Shown: piece after piece, positions 18,165-27,035 of the stretch
Position numbering within the stretch: the first letter of the stretch is position 1
How the letters are laid out: every line of letters begins with the position of its first letter
Assembly: GCA_008933805.1 (NCBI GenBank)
Contig: WBUH01000007.1
Location: 124,001-188,000, forward strand
DNA length: 64,000 nt
Direction: 5' to 3'
DNA from: Bacteroidota bacterium
Lineage (GTDB): Bacteria > Bacteroidota > Bacteroidia > UBA8524
Made by a program: the position numbers and the translations under genes
Notes under the pieces: model-generated
The model's input: only the letters and a program-made list of their open reading frames with translations
Databases searched by the model: none
Told to the model about the DNA's origin: nothing

Positions 18165-18188
18165 GTGTAAAGTGTATCTAATTTACAC
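18165..18188. repeat. Inverted repeat GTGTAAA-N10-TTTACAC
   Basis: Perfect 7-bp arms at 18165-18171 and 18182-18188, just upstream of the PorG-like gene in the 294-base divergent region shared with the PhoX-like gene. It could be an operator or a leader hairpin. The rest of this region is AT-rich with no ORF; CAATTTTG near 18374 is one mismatch from the -7 box for the rightward gene. Confidence 0.35.
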
Positions 18189-18405
18189 AAAAAACTTAAC
18201 GTAGCAAGCTGTATCACCCATTAATCGGTATAAGCCCCGCTGTTTTTTAGCAACCCTCACTAAATATTTCCAAAAGGTTAATAACGTTTTGAAAATGTTT
18301 AGGTAGCTATTTAATAATTGCCAGCCAACCTTTTAGTAACCATTTGCAAACATTTGATACAAAACGTACAAGCAATTTTGGACGAAGAAATCTATTCTAA
18401 AAACA

Positions 18406-21400
18406 ATGAAAAAACTGTACGTTAAAGTCTTGCTAATCAGCATACTTTCCTTAACGGGAATTACTGCTTTGCAAGCACAAAAAACGCTCAGCGTGAAAAT
18501 TACAAACGCTGACGATGATCAGGAAGAATGGCTGGCAGGCCCAAACCAAACTAAAGTTGTAGGCGACCTTGACGCCGGCAGCAGTGACCTTGAGTTGGGA
18601 ACTGAAAGCAGCGGCAACGACCCTCAAATAGTGGGTATGCGTTTTGCCAACATCACTATCCCTAAAGGGGCATTAATTACCAGTGCATATATTCAGTTTA
18701 CTGTGGATGCTACCAGCAAAAACAGTGACCCTTGTGTACTGAATATTACTACCGAAGACAATGCAAACCCTGCAACCTTTAACCCTACTGTTAAGTTTGA
18801 CATTACCAGCCGTGCTAAATCAAGCCAATCGGTGGTATGGAATGTAAGCGGTGCTTCATGGGGAACTACAGGTTCGGCAACTGCTGACCAACGTACTCCT
18901 AACCTTAACGGTTTGCTGCAATCACTTATCGACCGTAATGCATGGGCCAGCGGTAATTCTGTTGCCTTTTATATAACAGGTACAGGTACCCGCGAGGTAG
19001 AATCAGCCGACGGTAACAACCCCGGTGCTGCAACGTTGGTTATAAACTATATTGAACCTAAAACACTTTCGTTGAAAATAACTGCTGCCGATGATGACCA
19101 AGAAGAATGGTTGGACGGTGCTAATGCAGGTAATTTGGATGCCGGTAGCAGCGACCTTGAATTGGGTACTGAAAGCGGTGGTACTGACCCACAAATGGTA
19201 GGTATGCGTTTTGGTAATATAACAATACCAAAGGGTGCTGTAATTACCAATGCATACATACAATTTACGGTAGATGCTACCAGCAAAAACACTGACCCTT
19301 GCGTATTGGCTATTAAAGCTGAAAATAACGACAACCCTGTAACTTTTAATCCAATTACTAAGTTTGATATTACAAGTCGCCCAAAATCAGCTGACTCTGT
19401 ACTATGGACTGTTAGTGGTGCTTCGTGGGGAACTGTAGGTTCTGCAACTGCCGACCAACGCACTCCCAACCTTAAAAATCTTGTACAAGCCCTTGTGAAC
19501 CGCACCAACTGGAGCAGTAACTACGCAATGGCATTTTACATTACAGGTACCGGAACCCGCGAAGTTGAATCTTCTGACGGTAACAACCCCGGTGCCCCTA
19601 CCCTTGTTATTGATTATATTGAGCCTACTGTATTAAGCACTAAGATTACTGCTGCTGATGACGACCTAGAAGAATGGTTGGATGGCGCAAATGCAGGTAA
19701 TTTGGATGCCGCCAGCAGCGACCTTGAATTAGGTACTGAAAATGCAGGTGCTGAACCTCAAATGGTGGGTATGCGTTTTACAAACATCACCGTACCACAA
19801 GGTGCTATTATCAAAAATGCATACATACAGTTTACCGTAGATGCTACCAGCAAAAACACCGACCCTTGCGTGTTGACTATCAAAACTGAAAACAACGATA
19901 ACCCCGTAACGTTTAACCCTGCAACTAAGTTTAACATTACCAGCCGTGCTAAAAGTGCTGACTCAGTGCAATGGACGGTAAGCGGAGCTTCGTGGGGAAC
20001 TGTTGGTGCTGCTACTGCTGACCAACGTACTCCCAACCTTAAAAACCTTGTACAAGCATTGGTTGACCGTGCAGGTTGGGCCAATGGTAACGCAATGTCG
20101 TTTTATATCACCGGAACCGGAACCCGCGAGGTTGAATCAGCCGACGGTAACAACCCCGGTGCTGCTACACTTGTTATTGAATATTTGGGCGGTGCAGGTG
20201 CACCTGTAGGTCCAAAACCTCAAATCCCTGTAACTAACTTCCCTATTGCTAAAAAATCAAACTGGCTATACAACGATAGCGGATATGTACCTGCCAGCAA
20301 CTGGACTGCTGAAGCATACAAAGGCGATACTTTGTGGAACTTTGGCCCTGCTGTTTTGGGTTACGGTGAACCTGTATTGGGAACTACCATTAAGTTTGGC
20401 CCTGATGCAAACAACAAATACACCTCGGCATACTTCCGCAAACCATTTAACGTAGCTAACATTACTACCTTGGCTGATACGCTTGAACTAAACGTTTTGG
20501 CTGATGACGGTTTTGTTATTTACATCAACGGTACTGAAGTATTCCGTCGTGCAATGCCAGCCGGAACTATCGGTAATAACACTAAAGCGAACAAACGTAG
20601 CGACGGTGCTTATGAGACTGTTTATTTCTTAAAAGATATCCCTAAAACACTGCTTAAAAACGGTGTAAACATTATTGCTGCTGAAGTTCACCAATACGAC
20701 AGCTTAAGCTCGGATTTAAGTTTTGACCTTGAACTTAACAACCGTACAAACATTGGTAATGCTCCTGCATTGGCTTGCACAGGTAGCGGTGATACGCACA
20801 TCTCTTGCTTTACCTCACTATTGCCTACCGACCAAACTGATACTGTAGGTATTCCTGCTTCACATACCTTCCAAGCTATCTTCTCTCAAGGCGAAGCATA
20901 TAAAAACCAAGCCGGCAATGTTCCGGGTAACTTCGACTTTACCGGTTATGTACCTAAAAACGGTAGCAGCACCAACGGTTGGTTATCAGTTAACCACGAA
21001 ACTAACCCCGGTGGTGTATCAATGCTTGATATCCATTTCGATTGTAACAATGGTAAATGGATAGTTGATTCAAGCCGTGCTGTTGACTTTACAGGTGAAC
21101 TAGTGAAAACCGAACGTAACTGTTCAGGCGGTGTTACTCCTTGGGGTACCGTTATCACCAGCGAAGAGACTATGACTGCAGGTGATGCTAACAGCGATGG
21201 ATACGAAGATGTGGGTTGGAACGTAGAAATTGACCCTGCTACTAAACGTGTTAAAGAATACGGAAACGGAAAACGTGAAAAACTTTGGGCAGTAGGCCGT
21301 GTAAGCCACGAAAACGTAGTAGTTGCTAACGACAGTATCACTCTTTACTACGGTGAAGATGATGGCAGCAGCAACGTGTTTAAGTTTATTGCCGACCAAA

Positions 21401-22812
21401 AAACCAACCTTTCATCAGGTAAGTTGTATGTGTTGAAACTAAACAGCGGTTTGGTAAGCAACGAACCTACCAGCACTGTAGGTACTTGGGTTTTGGTACC
21501 TAATACTACTAAAGCCGACCGTAATAATACTAAAGCATTGGGCGCTTCATTAGGCGGTACAATGTTTAACGGTATCGAAGATGTTGAAATAAGCCCTCTT
21601 GACGGTAAAATTTACTTTACTGCAAAAGGTAACAGCCGTACCTACCGCTTTACTGACAACGTTACTACTGTAGCCAACTTTGAAACTTTTGTAGGTGGTA
21701 AAAACTACCGCATCAATACCGGTTCTGAGATTATTTCTGAGCCATGGGGTTCAGGTAATGATAACCTTACTTTTGACGACCGCGGTAACCTTTGGGTATT
21801 GCAAGACGGTAGCCGTAACCACGTTTGGATGATACGTCCAAACCACACACAAGCCAACCCTAAAGTTGAGTTGTTTATGGTTACCCCTATCGGTTCTGAA
21901 CCTACCGGTATGACTTTCTCTCCTGACTTCCGTTACATGTTTATATCAATCCAAAGCCCTGCTAACAACGCGTTGTCTCAAACCGATGTAACCGGAGCTT
22001 CAGTTAAATTTAACGCTAGCAAAACGATTGTAGTTGCCCGTAAAGAAACTTTTGTTTCAGGCAATGCAAACGCAAACTTTACTATCGGCGGTAACACCAG
22101 CCAATGTTTGAAAGGTAACAGCTTCAACCTTACTGAAAGCGTAAGCGGCGGTTCAAACTTATGGAAGTTTGGCAATGGCAAAACTTCTACAGTGGCTAAC
22201 CCAACCCAAAGCTATACAGCAGCCGGTAACTATACCATCTCACTTACTAAAACAACTGCCAACGGTTGCAACGACGTAGTAAGCAAACCTGTAACAGTGC
22301 TTTCAACTCCTGTTGTTCCTTCAATCACCGGACCATCAGTAGCACAACGCGGCAGCACCCAAAACTACAGCGTTGTAAACAATGCAGGTTCTACTTATAA
22401 CTGGACTGTAGTAAACGGTACTCAAGTATCGGGCGGAACTACAAACGCCATCAGTGTAACTTGGGGTAGCCAAGCTATCGGCGACTTGAAAGTTGTTGAA
22501 GTTGGCAGCAGCTCATGCCAAAGCGATACTGCTAAATGGCGTGTAGGCTTGCAAAATGTAGGCATTAATGATATTTCTGCCATCGACGGTTTGCAAGTGT
22601 ACCCTAACCCAGTAAGCACTGAGTTGACAATTAAATCAACCAATGAACTTACTTACGAAGTAGTGGATATTAACGGCCGTGTAGTACTTAGCGGTACTAA
22701 GCCTGCAACTATTGCCCACTTGGTAAATGTTGAAGGTCTTACCAACGGTATGTACATCCTACGCATAAACGAGGCCGGAACCCTTGTTAATTTGCAGTTT
22801 ATAAAAAATTAA
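18406..22812 (+). CDS. Giant T9SS protein: three repeats, PhoX-like domain, PKD, sorting domain
   Basis: A 1468-aa secreted protein. Order: signal peptide (1-25); three tandem repeats of about 190 residues (26-218, 219-407, 408-594), each with DDDQEEWL, SSDLELGTE, AYIQFTVDATSKN and GTGTREVES; and a carbohydrate-binding-like region around 615-790. A PhoX/DUF839-like phosphatase domain (about 800-1200) follows, with NGWLSVNHETN, TPWGTVITSEETM, GIEDVEISPLDGKIYFT and EPTGMTFSPD. Then a PKD domain (about 1235-1290), an Ig-like region and a T9SS sorting domain (about 1394-1468: LQVYPNPVSTELTI). PhoX enzymes are Ca/Fe-dependent phosphatases, so phosphate scavenging is plausible. Activity is inferred, not shown. 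Confidence 0.83.
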   Translation: MKKLYVKVLLISILSLTGITALQAQKTLSVKITNADDDQEEWLAGPNQTKVVGDLDAGSSDLELGTESSGNDPQIVGMRFANITIPKGALITSAYIQFTVDATSKNSDPCVLNITTEDNANPATFNPTVKFDITSRAKSSQSVVWNVSGASWGTTGSATADQRTPNLNGLLQSLIDRNAWASGNSVAFYITGTGTREVESADGNNPGAATLVINYIEPKTLSLKITAADDDQEEWLDGANAGNLDAGSSDLELGTESGGTDPQMVGMRFGNITIPKGAVITNAYIQFTVDATSKNTDPCVLAIKAENNDNPVTFNPITKFDITSRPKSADSVLWTVSGASWGTVGSATADQRTPNLKNLVQALVNRTNWSSNYAMAFYITGTGTREVESSDGNNPGAPTLVIDYIEPTVLSTKITAADDDLEEWLDGANAGNLDAASSDLELGTENAGAEPQMVGMRFTNITVPQGAIIKNAYIQFTVDATSKNTDPCVLTIKTENNDNPVTFNPATKFNITSRAKSADSVQWTVSGASWGTVGAATADQRTPNLKNLVQALVDRAGWANGNAMSFYITGTGTREVESADGNNPGAATLVIEYLGGAGAPVGPKPQIPVTNFPIAKKSNWLYNDSGYVPASNWTAEAYKGDTLWNFGPAVLGYGEPVLGTTIKFGPDANNKYTSAYFRKPFNVANITTLADTLELNVLADDGFVIYINGTEVFRRAMPAGTIGNNTKANKRSDGAYETVYFLKDIPKTLLKNGVNIIAAEVHQYDSLSSDLSFDLELNNRTNIGNAPALACTGSGDTHISCFTSLLPTDQTDTVGIPASHTFQAIFSQGEAYKNQAGNVPGNFDFTGYVPKNGSSTNGWLSVNHETNPGGVSMLDIHFDCNNGKWIVDSSRAVDFTGELVKTERNCSGGVTPWGTVITSEETMTAGDANSDGYEDVGWNVEIDPATKRVKEYGNGKREKLWAVGRVSHENVVVANDSITLYYGEDDGSSNVFKFIADQKTNLSSGKLYVLKLNSGLVSNEPTSTVGTWVLVPNTTKADRNNTKALGASLGGTMFNGIEDVEISPLDGKIYFTAKGNSRTYRFTDNVTTVANFETFVGGKNYRINTGSEIISEPWGSGNDNLTFDDRGNLWVLQDGSRNHVWMIRPNHTQANPKVELFMVTPIGSEPTGMTFSPDFRYMFISIQSPANNALSQTDVTGASVKFNASKTIVVARKETFVSGNANANFTIGGNTSQCLKGNSFNLTESVSGGSNLWKFGNGKTSTVANPTQSYTAAGNYTISLTKTTANGCNDVVSKPVTVLSTPVVPSITGPSVAQRGSTQNYSVVNNAGSTYNWTVVNGTQVSGGTTNAISVTWGSQAIGDLKVVEVGSSSCQSDTAKWRVGLQNVGINDISAIDGLQVYPNPVSTELTIKSTNELTYEVVDINGRVVLSGTKPATIAHLVNVEGLTNGMYILRINEAGTLVNLQFIKN
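18481..20187 (+). repeat. Three tandem ~570-bp coding repeats
   Basis: Units start at about 18481, 19060 and 19627 and encode 193, 189 and 187 residues. Units 2 and 3 are the closest at DNA level, sharing long runs around the AATTTGGATGCC and GATGCTACCAGCAAAAACAC segments. Unit 1 carries a 3-residue insertion (GPNQTKVVGD). This is internal duplication within one gene. Confidence 0.85.
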
Positions 22813-22834
22813 CATCTTAAGAACGTTATCATAA

Positions 22835-22864
22835 GAAAAGGTTGCCATGTTTGGCAACCTTTTC
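22835..22864 (+). terminator. Intrinsic terminator after the PhoX-like gene
   Basis: Stem GAAAAGGTTGCC (22835-22846), loop ATGTTT, complementary arm GGCAACCTTTTC (22853-22864), then TTTTTATA. It lies between the PhoX-like gene stop and the LRR gene start. Confidence 0.85.
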
Positions 22865-22884
22865 TTTTTATATAAATACGACCC

Positions 22885-23826
22885 ATGAAAAATCACATAA
22901 AAAAAGCCTCGCTACTAGCAGTATATATTTTACTACTGTTCAACCCTTTGTTTTCACAAACAGAAGAGGGAGACTTTAGCCTGTACGACCCCAAAAACGT
23001 TTACAGCAATTTTGAACTGGCTTTAAAAGATTCGTTAAAGGTGGTGCACCTTAACCAACGTAACCAATACCTCTCGCAAATTCCTGAGGGTATTAGCAAG
23101 TTTAAAAACTTGCAAGCGTACAGTGTGATGAAAAATGAAATTAAGGTGCTTAGCGACGAATTATTTGAGCTACCTGAATTAAAGGAGTTACTGATTAGGG
23201 ATAACCAGATTAAACACATCCCCGCAAAAATTAAGCAACTAAAGAACCTTGAGGTGCTTGAGGCTCAAAAAAACCTGTACGACAGCTTGCCCGAAGAGGT
23301 TGCTGAATTACCAAAACTAAAAAAGCTGAATGTTGAAAAATGTAAGCTGGTGAAACTGCCTGCAAACCTTGGTAAACTTAAATCGCTGCAAATACTATCC
23401 GCCAACTACAATAGCTTGGAAACATTACCAGCCAGTGCCGATAAGTTGAAAAACATGAAGCACCTGGAATTGAATTATAATAAGATTACCCGTTTTCCTG
23501 AGTGCATTGCCTCTATGAAAAAACTGGATGCCTTATACCTTGAGGATAATGGTTTGGAAAATGTGAGTGCTGATATCGATAACCTTAAGAATCTTACTGT
23601 GTTGGTTTTAACATCAAACAACCTTAAACAACTGCCCGAAAGCATTACCAAATTAAAGAAGCTTGAATCGTTGATGATTAGCTTTAACCAATTAACCGTA
23701 TTGCCTAAAAACCTGCACAAACTTAAGAACCTTAAAACGTTGATAGCCATTGGTAATAACTTTAGCAGCGAAGAAAAAGAGCGCATTAAAAAAGCACTAC
23801 CCGACTGCGATATACGTTTTGAGTAA
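22885..23826 (+). CDS. Exported leucine-rich-repeat protein
   Basis: A 313-aa protein with a signal peptide (to about residue 25, NPLFSQ). About ten LRRs of 23 residues follow, with the pattern LxxLxxLxLxxNxLxxLPxxIxxL, for example LKNLTVLVLTSNNLKQLPES. It forms a solenoid for protein binding, exported across the inner membrane. No T9SS sorting domain or lipobox is visible, so it is likely periplasmic or released. It stands as a single gene behind a terminator. Confidence 0.8.
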   Translation: MKNHIKKASLLAVYILLLFNPLFSQTEEGDFSLYDPKNVYSNFELALKDSLKVVHLNQRNQYLSQIPEGISKFKNLQAYSVMKNEIKVLSDELFELPELKELLIRDNQIKHIPAKIKQLKNLEVLEAQKNLYDSLPEEVAELPKLKKLNVEKCKLVKLPANLGKLKSLQILSANYNSLETLPASADKLKNMKHLELNYNKITRFPECIASMKKLDALYLEDNGLENVSADIDNLKNLTVLVLTSNNLKQLPESITKLKKLESLMISFNQLTVLPKNLHKLKNLKTLIAIGNNFSSEEKERIKKALPDCDIRFE

Positions 23827-23958
23827 CCCTATCATGCGGTTGACGGTTAAAACCAGTTATTTCGTCGGTTTCAGCTATTTGTACAACATTTTGCTCAATA
23901 ATATTGTCATTACTTATACAGCACATAATGCTGCTGTTACAGATTAATATTATTGATT

Positions 23959-24843
23959 ATGAAAAAAACACTACTTATCGCATCTTTCGTTGCATTATCG
24001 TTTTCGGTTTCAGCGCAAGATACTATTACCAACCGCGGCTTTGAACGTTGGACACCTTCGGGAAAACCGGCTCCGTTTGACTGGCAAGAACCAGAAGCGT
24101 GGACCAGCAGTAACGGTCTTACTGAGTTTATTGGTGCAGCAGTTACCAAAACCCAGTACCCTAACACTATTTCTAATCAAGTAAAAATAAAAACACTGAA
24201 TGTGTTTGGAAATGCCGTACCGGGTTTACTTATAAATGGTGATTTTACTTTGAATGTTAGCGACACCGGAACATTGCCACTATTAGGCGGTGTACCTTGG
24301 TCTGCGGGCAATAAAACTATATTGTACGGTTTATACAATTTTACCGCAACGGATACTACCGACTCAGCAATGGCCATCGTAATGTTTAAACATTATGACA
24401 ACTTTAATAATGTACCTGTTGCTGATGCAGGCGGTTCAACTTTATTACCGCCAACAGGTCCCGGCATGTTCCCATTCACGGTGGATATTTCACAAATAAC
24501 GTTTAATACCCCTGATTCTATGGTAATCACCCTTGTTTCAAGTAAAGAAGACAACTTTAAAATGGGTGGTGAACTAACTGTAGACTTTGTAAGCTTTGAC
24601 CAACCGTTGGCAGTAAAACCGATTGCTAATACCAATATTACCGTCTACCCAAACCCTGCTACCAATTTAGTTTCGGTATGGGGAGTAGAAAGCGGTTTGC
24701 CATACAACGTGCTTGACATTACCGGTAAACAGCTAATCAGCGGAACAACTACCTCTTATACTTCAATTGATGTTGACCACCTTGACAACGGCTGTTACAT
24801 CATAAATATAAACGGTGCTACTACCCGCTTTATCAAAGAATAA
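23959..24843 (+). CDS. T9SS sorting-domain protein with N-terminal PCMD-like domain
   Basis: A 294-aa secreted protein. ATG 23959 is preferred over TTG 23953 because it begins the signal peptide (KKTLLIASFVALSFSVSAQ). The region after cleavage (ITNRGFERWTPSGKP to about residue 215) resembles the putative carbohydrate metabolism domain of Bacteroidota surface proteins: YGLYNFTATDTTDSAM, then FKMGGELTVDFVSFD. The C-terminal ~75 residues are a T9SS sorting domain (ITVYPNPATNLVSVWG, LDNGCYIININGATTRFIKE). Ligand unknown. The 132 bases before it hold no gene. Confidence 0.8.
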   Translation: MKKTLLIASFVALSFSVSAQDTITNRGFERWTPSGKPAPFDWQEPEAWTSSNGLTEFIGAAVTKTQYPNTISNQVKIKTLNVFGNAVPGLLINGDFTLNVSDTGTLPLLGGVPWSAGNKTILYGLYNFTATDTTDSAMAIVMFKHYDNFNNVPVADAGGSTLLPPTGPGMFPFTVDISQITFNTPDSMVITLVSSKEDNFKMGGELTVDFVSFDQPLAVKPIANTNITVYPNPATNLVSVWGVESGLPYNVLDITGKQLISGTTTSYTSIDVDHLDNGCYIININGATTRFIKE

Positions 24844-24870
24844 ATACGAAGCAAAGCAATATACAGAAAC

Positions 24871-24898
24871 AAAAAAGGCCGCTTATGCGGCCTTTTTT
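24871..24898. terminator. Bidirectional terminator
   Basis: AAAAAAGGCCGC, loop TTAT, GCGGCCTTTTTT. A-tract and T-tract flank a GC stem, so it can serve both the rightward T9SS gene and the leftward greA-HIT operon, which converge here. Confidence 0.88.
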
Positions 24899-24925
24899 GT
24901 TATAGTGTTATGAGTTTTATATCAA

Positions 24926-25327
24926 TTACAACGCATCATAAGCAGCTTTGATGGCTGCTGCCATTGCGGTTAACTCACTAGCTTCGGGTTTTAGTTTTGG
25001 CTTGGTAAAGTTAATATCACCCACCTCATCCATCGGTACTAAGTGCATGTGTGTATGCGGCACTTCCAGTCCAATCACAGCAACTCCGATACGTTTGCAA
25101 GGCACTGCCGACTTTATTGCTTTTGCTACTTTTTTGGCAAATAACTGCAAGCCTGCTAATGCATCATCTTCCATATCAAAAATGTAATCAACTTCTTGTT
25201 TAGGCACCACCAAAGTATGGCCCATACGCAAAGGGAAAACATCTAAAAAAGCAATGTAATCGCTGGTTTCAGCAATTATATGGCCCGGAATTTCGCGGTT
25301 AATGATTTTGGTGAATATACTTGCCAT
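24926..25327 (-). CDS. HIT family protein (nucleotide hydrolase/transferase)
   Basis: A 133-aa histidine-triad protein. The active site HTHMHLVPM (H-x-H-x-H) is at about residues 98-106, preceded by FLDVFPLRMGHTLVVPK near the N-terminus. Family members hydrolyse dinucleoside polyphosphates or AMP-lysine conjugates. Its start codon overlaps the greA stop by one base (TAATG), so the two are translationally coupled. Confidence 0.92.
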   Translation of the reverse strand: MASIFTKIINREIPGHIIAETSDYIAFLDVFPLRMGHTLVVPKQEVDYIFDMEDDALAGLQLFAKKVAKAIKSAVPCKRIGVAVIGLEVPHTHMHLVPMDEVGDINFTKPKLKPEASELTAMAAAIKAAYDAL

Positions 25328-25800
25328 TAGCGTCCGATTTCAAGTACTTCAAACTCCAATATGCCTGCGGGGGCTTGTATCTGTACCGATTCGCCTACCG
25401 TTTTGCCAATAAGGCCTGCACCGATAGGAGATTTAACAGATATCTTACCGCTTTTAAGATCGGCTTCTTTTTCAGTTACTAAAGTATAGGTGATTTTAGC
25501 GTTGTTCTTAAGGTTTTTAAGAGTCACCTTACTCAAAATCATCACTTTTGAATTGTCAATCAAACTCTCATCCAACAAGCGTGCATTAGCCAGCATGGTT
25601 TCCATCTCGGCAATTTTGGCCTCAAGTAATCCTTGAGCCTCTTTGGCTGCATCGTATTCTGCATTTTCCGAAAGGTCGCCCTTGTCCCTAGCCTCCGCAA
25701 TTTGTCTTGAAATTGAGGGTCGCTCAACGGTTTTCATGTGATGGATTTCAGCCTTTAGCTTGTCTAATCCTTCTTTAGTAAAATAATGTACCTCTGCCAT
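25327..25800 (-). CDS. greA: Transcription elongation factor GreA
   Basis: Rescues backtracked RNA polymerase by stimulating transcript cleavage. ATG 25800 gives MAEVHYFTKEGLDKLKAEI, the usual beginning, and 157 aa. The open frame to 25860 would translate through a terminator hairpin and is rejected. The coiled-coil tip carries the catalytic acidic pair in RDKGDLSENAEYDAAKEAQ. The C-terminal FKBP-like domain has SPIGAGLIGKTVGE and FEVLEI. Operon with the HIT gene. Confidence 0.95.
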   Translation of the reverse strand: MAEVHYFTKEGLDKLKAEIHHMKTVERPSISRQIAEARDKGDLSENAEYDAAKEAQGLLEAKIAEMETMLANARLLDESLIDNSKVMILSKVTLKNLKNNAKITYTLVTEKEADLKSGKISVKSPIGAGLIGKTVGESVQIQAPAGILEFEVLEIGR

Positions 25801-25822
25801 AATCGCTCGCTTTAAACAAAAA

Positions 25823-25855
25823 GAAAAGTTCTGAGTCCGAAACTCAGAACTTTCC
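25823..25855 (-). terminator. Intrinsic terminator after the PorV/PorQ-like gene
   Basis: Perfect 12-bp stem: AAAGTTCTGAGT (25825-25836) and ACTCAGAACTTT (25842-25853), 5-nt loop. On the minus strand it is followed by TCTTTTTGTTT. It separates the TonB receptor operon from greA. Confidence 0.8.
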
Positions 25856-25904
25856 AGCAAAAATAATTTATGTTATTGAATATTAAAAAAACAAATACAT
25901 GTTA

Positions 25905-27014
25905 TCAGTCATTACCCAAAGCAAGGCGTAACCCGAATGAGTGAATACCTTGGAAAGGGTTTGTGCTACGGTATGAATAATCGATACCAATTGTGTTGCT
26001 TGAGAAAGGTACTTCAAGTGTAACACCACCGGCAAAACCGGTAAGTGCGTTAGTACGTTCTTCAGCATTAAACAAACCATCTTCGTAGTTAAAACCGGCG
26101 CGGAACATGATAAACTCTTTGTAAGAATATTCAAGACCAACACCTAATTGGTTTTTAGAAAATGTGTTTGAAGTAAAGTTAGTAGCCGCTGTTAACCTGT
26201 GGAAGTAGCTGTTGCTGTCTTTATCCAACCTGAAATCGTATGCAAAACCAATGTTTAGCAACGAAGGTAGGTTGAATTTAGACGCACGGTTTTCTAAAGT
26301 GCTTGAGTAAGAAGCGTCGTTTATAGAACCTGTGATAGATAAACCATCACCACGGAAAACCATGTCAGGACCTACGTTACGCAAAGCAATACCAAAACGC
26401 ATATCCTCGCGGTAGCGACCTTTAGAGAACTTTGGGTTACCAATGGTACGTTTTACTGAGGTGGTAGCGTATTGGATACCTGCATCAATAGCAAAACCTT
26501 GTGCTTTTACGTTCACCACCTCTTGCGAAATAGCCCTAAGTAACAAACCACCTGTAATAGATGATGAGAACCTGTGAGCGTATCCCAAACCGATGTTGAT
26601 GAACTGTGGCCTGAAGGTACCTAAACCACCTTCGGGTTGGCTAACGGTAGTGATGGGTATATCACCAAAACCTATTGAGGTAATGGTTAATGCCAATACT
26701 CCGCTTTCGCTCACCCTTTGGCCCAAACCAATGTTGTTAATGTTAATTCCCGAAGGCACTAACCAATTGGTGCGGGCTGCTATCACTTCAGTAGAAGATA
26801 AGTGGGCCAAACCCGCTACGTTAAGTGTGGTTGACTCAAGCCCCCTGATAGAGGCTGAGTTTACACCGCCCCATCCTGAGCTGCGGGCCCAACTGTTTAC
26901 TTGCAGTTCGGTTGCCCCGGCTTGTCCGGCACGGTCAGGGTTACCACCCCTTGCATTTATAACACAGGCAGTGATACCTGCTACTATCAACGTATGCTTT
27001 ATAAGTTTTTTCAT
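25905..27014 (-). CDS. PorV/PorQ-family outer-membrane protein
   Basis: A 369-aa FadL-like beta-barrel. Signal-like N-terminus, then the family start GQAGATELQVNSWARSSGWGGVNSASIRGLE with a following LNVAGLAHL (only parts quoted), alternating amphipathic strands and a terminal SFGLRLALGND. PorV is the T9SS shuttle that delivers cargo to the PorU sortase; PorQ is a related component. Here there is no porU neighbour. The gene is last in an operon behind a large secreted protein and a TonB receptor, so it is more likely a dedicated accessory member than core PorV. Gap to the upstream gene is 21 nt. Confidence 0.8.
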   Translation of the reverse strand: MKKLIKHTLIVAGITACVINARGGNPDRAGQAGATELQVNSWARSSGWGGVNSASIRGLESTTLNVAGLAHLSSTEVIAARTNWLVPSGININNIGLGQRVSESGVLALTITSIGFGDIPITTVSQPEGGLGTFRPQFINIGLGYAHRFSSSITGGLLLRAISQEVVNVKAQGFAIDAGIQYATTSVKRTIGNPKFSKGRYREDMRFGIALRNVGPDMVFRGDGLSITGSINDASYSSTLENRASKFNLPSLLNIGFAYDFRLDKDSNSYFHRLTAATNFTSNTFSKNQLGVGLEYSYKEFIMFRAGFNYEDGLFNAEERTNALTGFAGGVTLEVPFSSNTIGIDYSYRSTNPFQGIHSFGLRLALGND

Positions 27015-27035
27015 GTTAAATTTCCATTAAAGTGA

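Noticed and set aside
19047-20084. Long antisense frames that resemble each other
   Set aside because: They mirror the three coding repeats of the PhoX-like gene, so their similarity is a by-product of the repeats.
18481-20187. Tandem repeats considered as a CRISPR array
   Set aside because: Units are about 570 bp, in frame and coding; there are no short direct repeats with unique spacers.
25801-25860. N-terminal extension of greA
   Set aside because: The extra 20 codons run through a perfect terminator hairpin, and ATG 25800 gives the usual GreA start.
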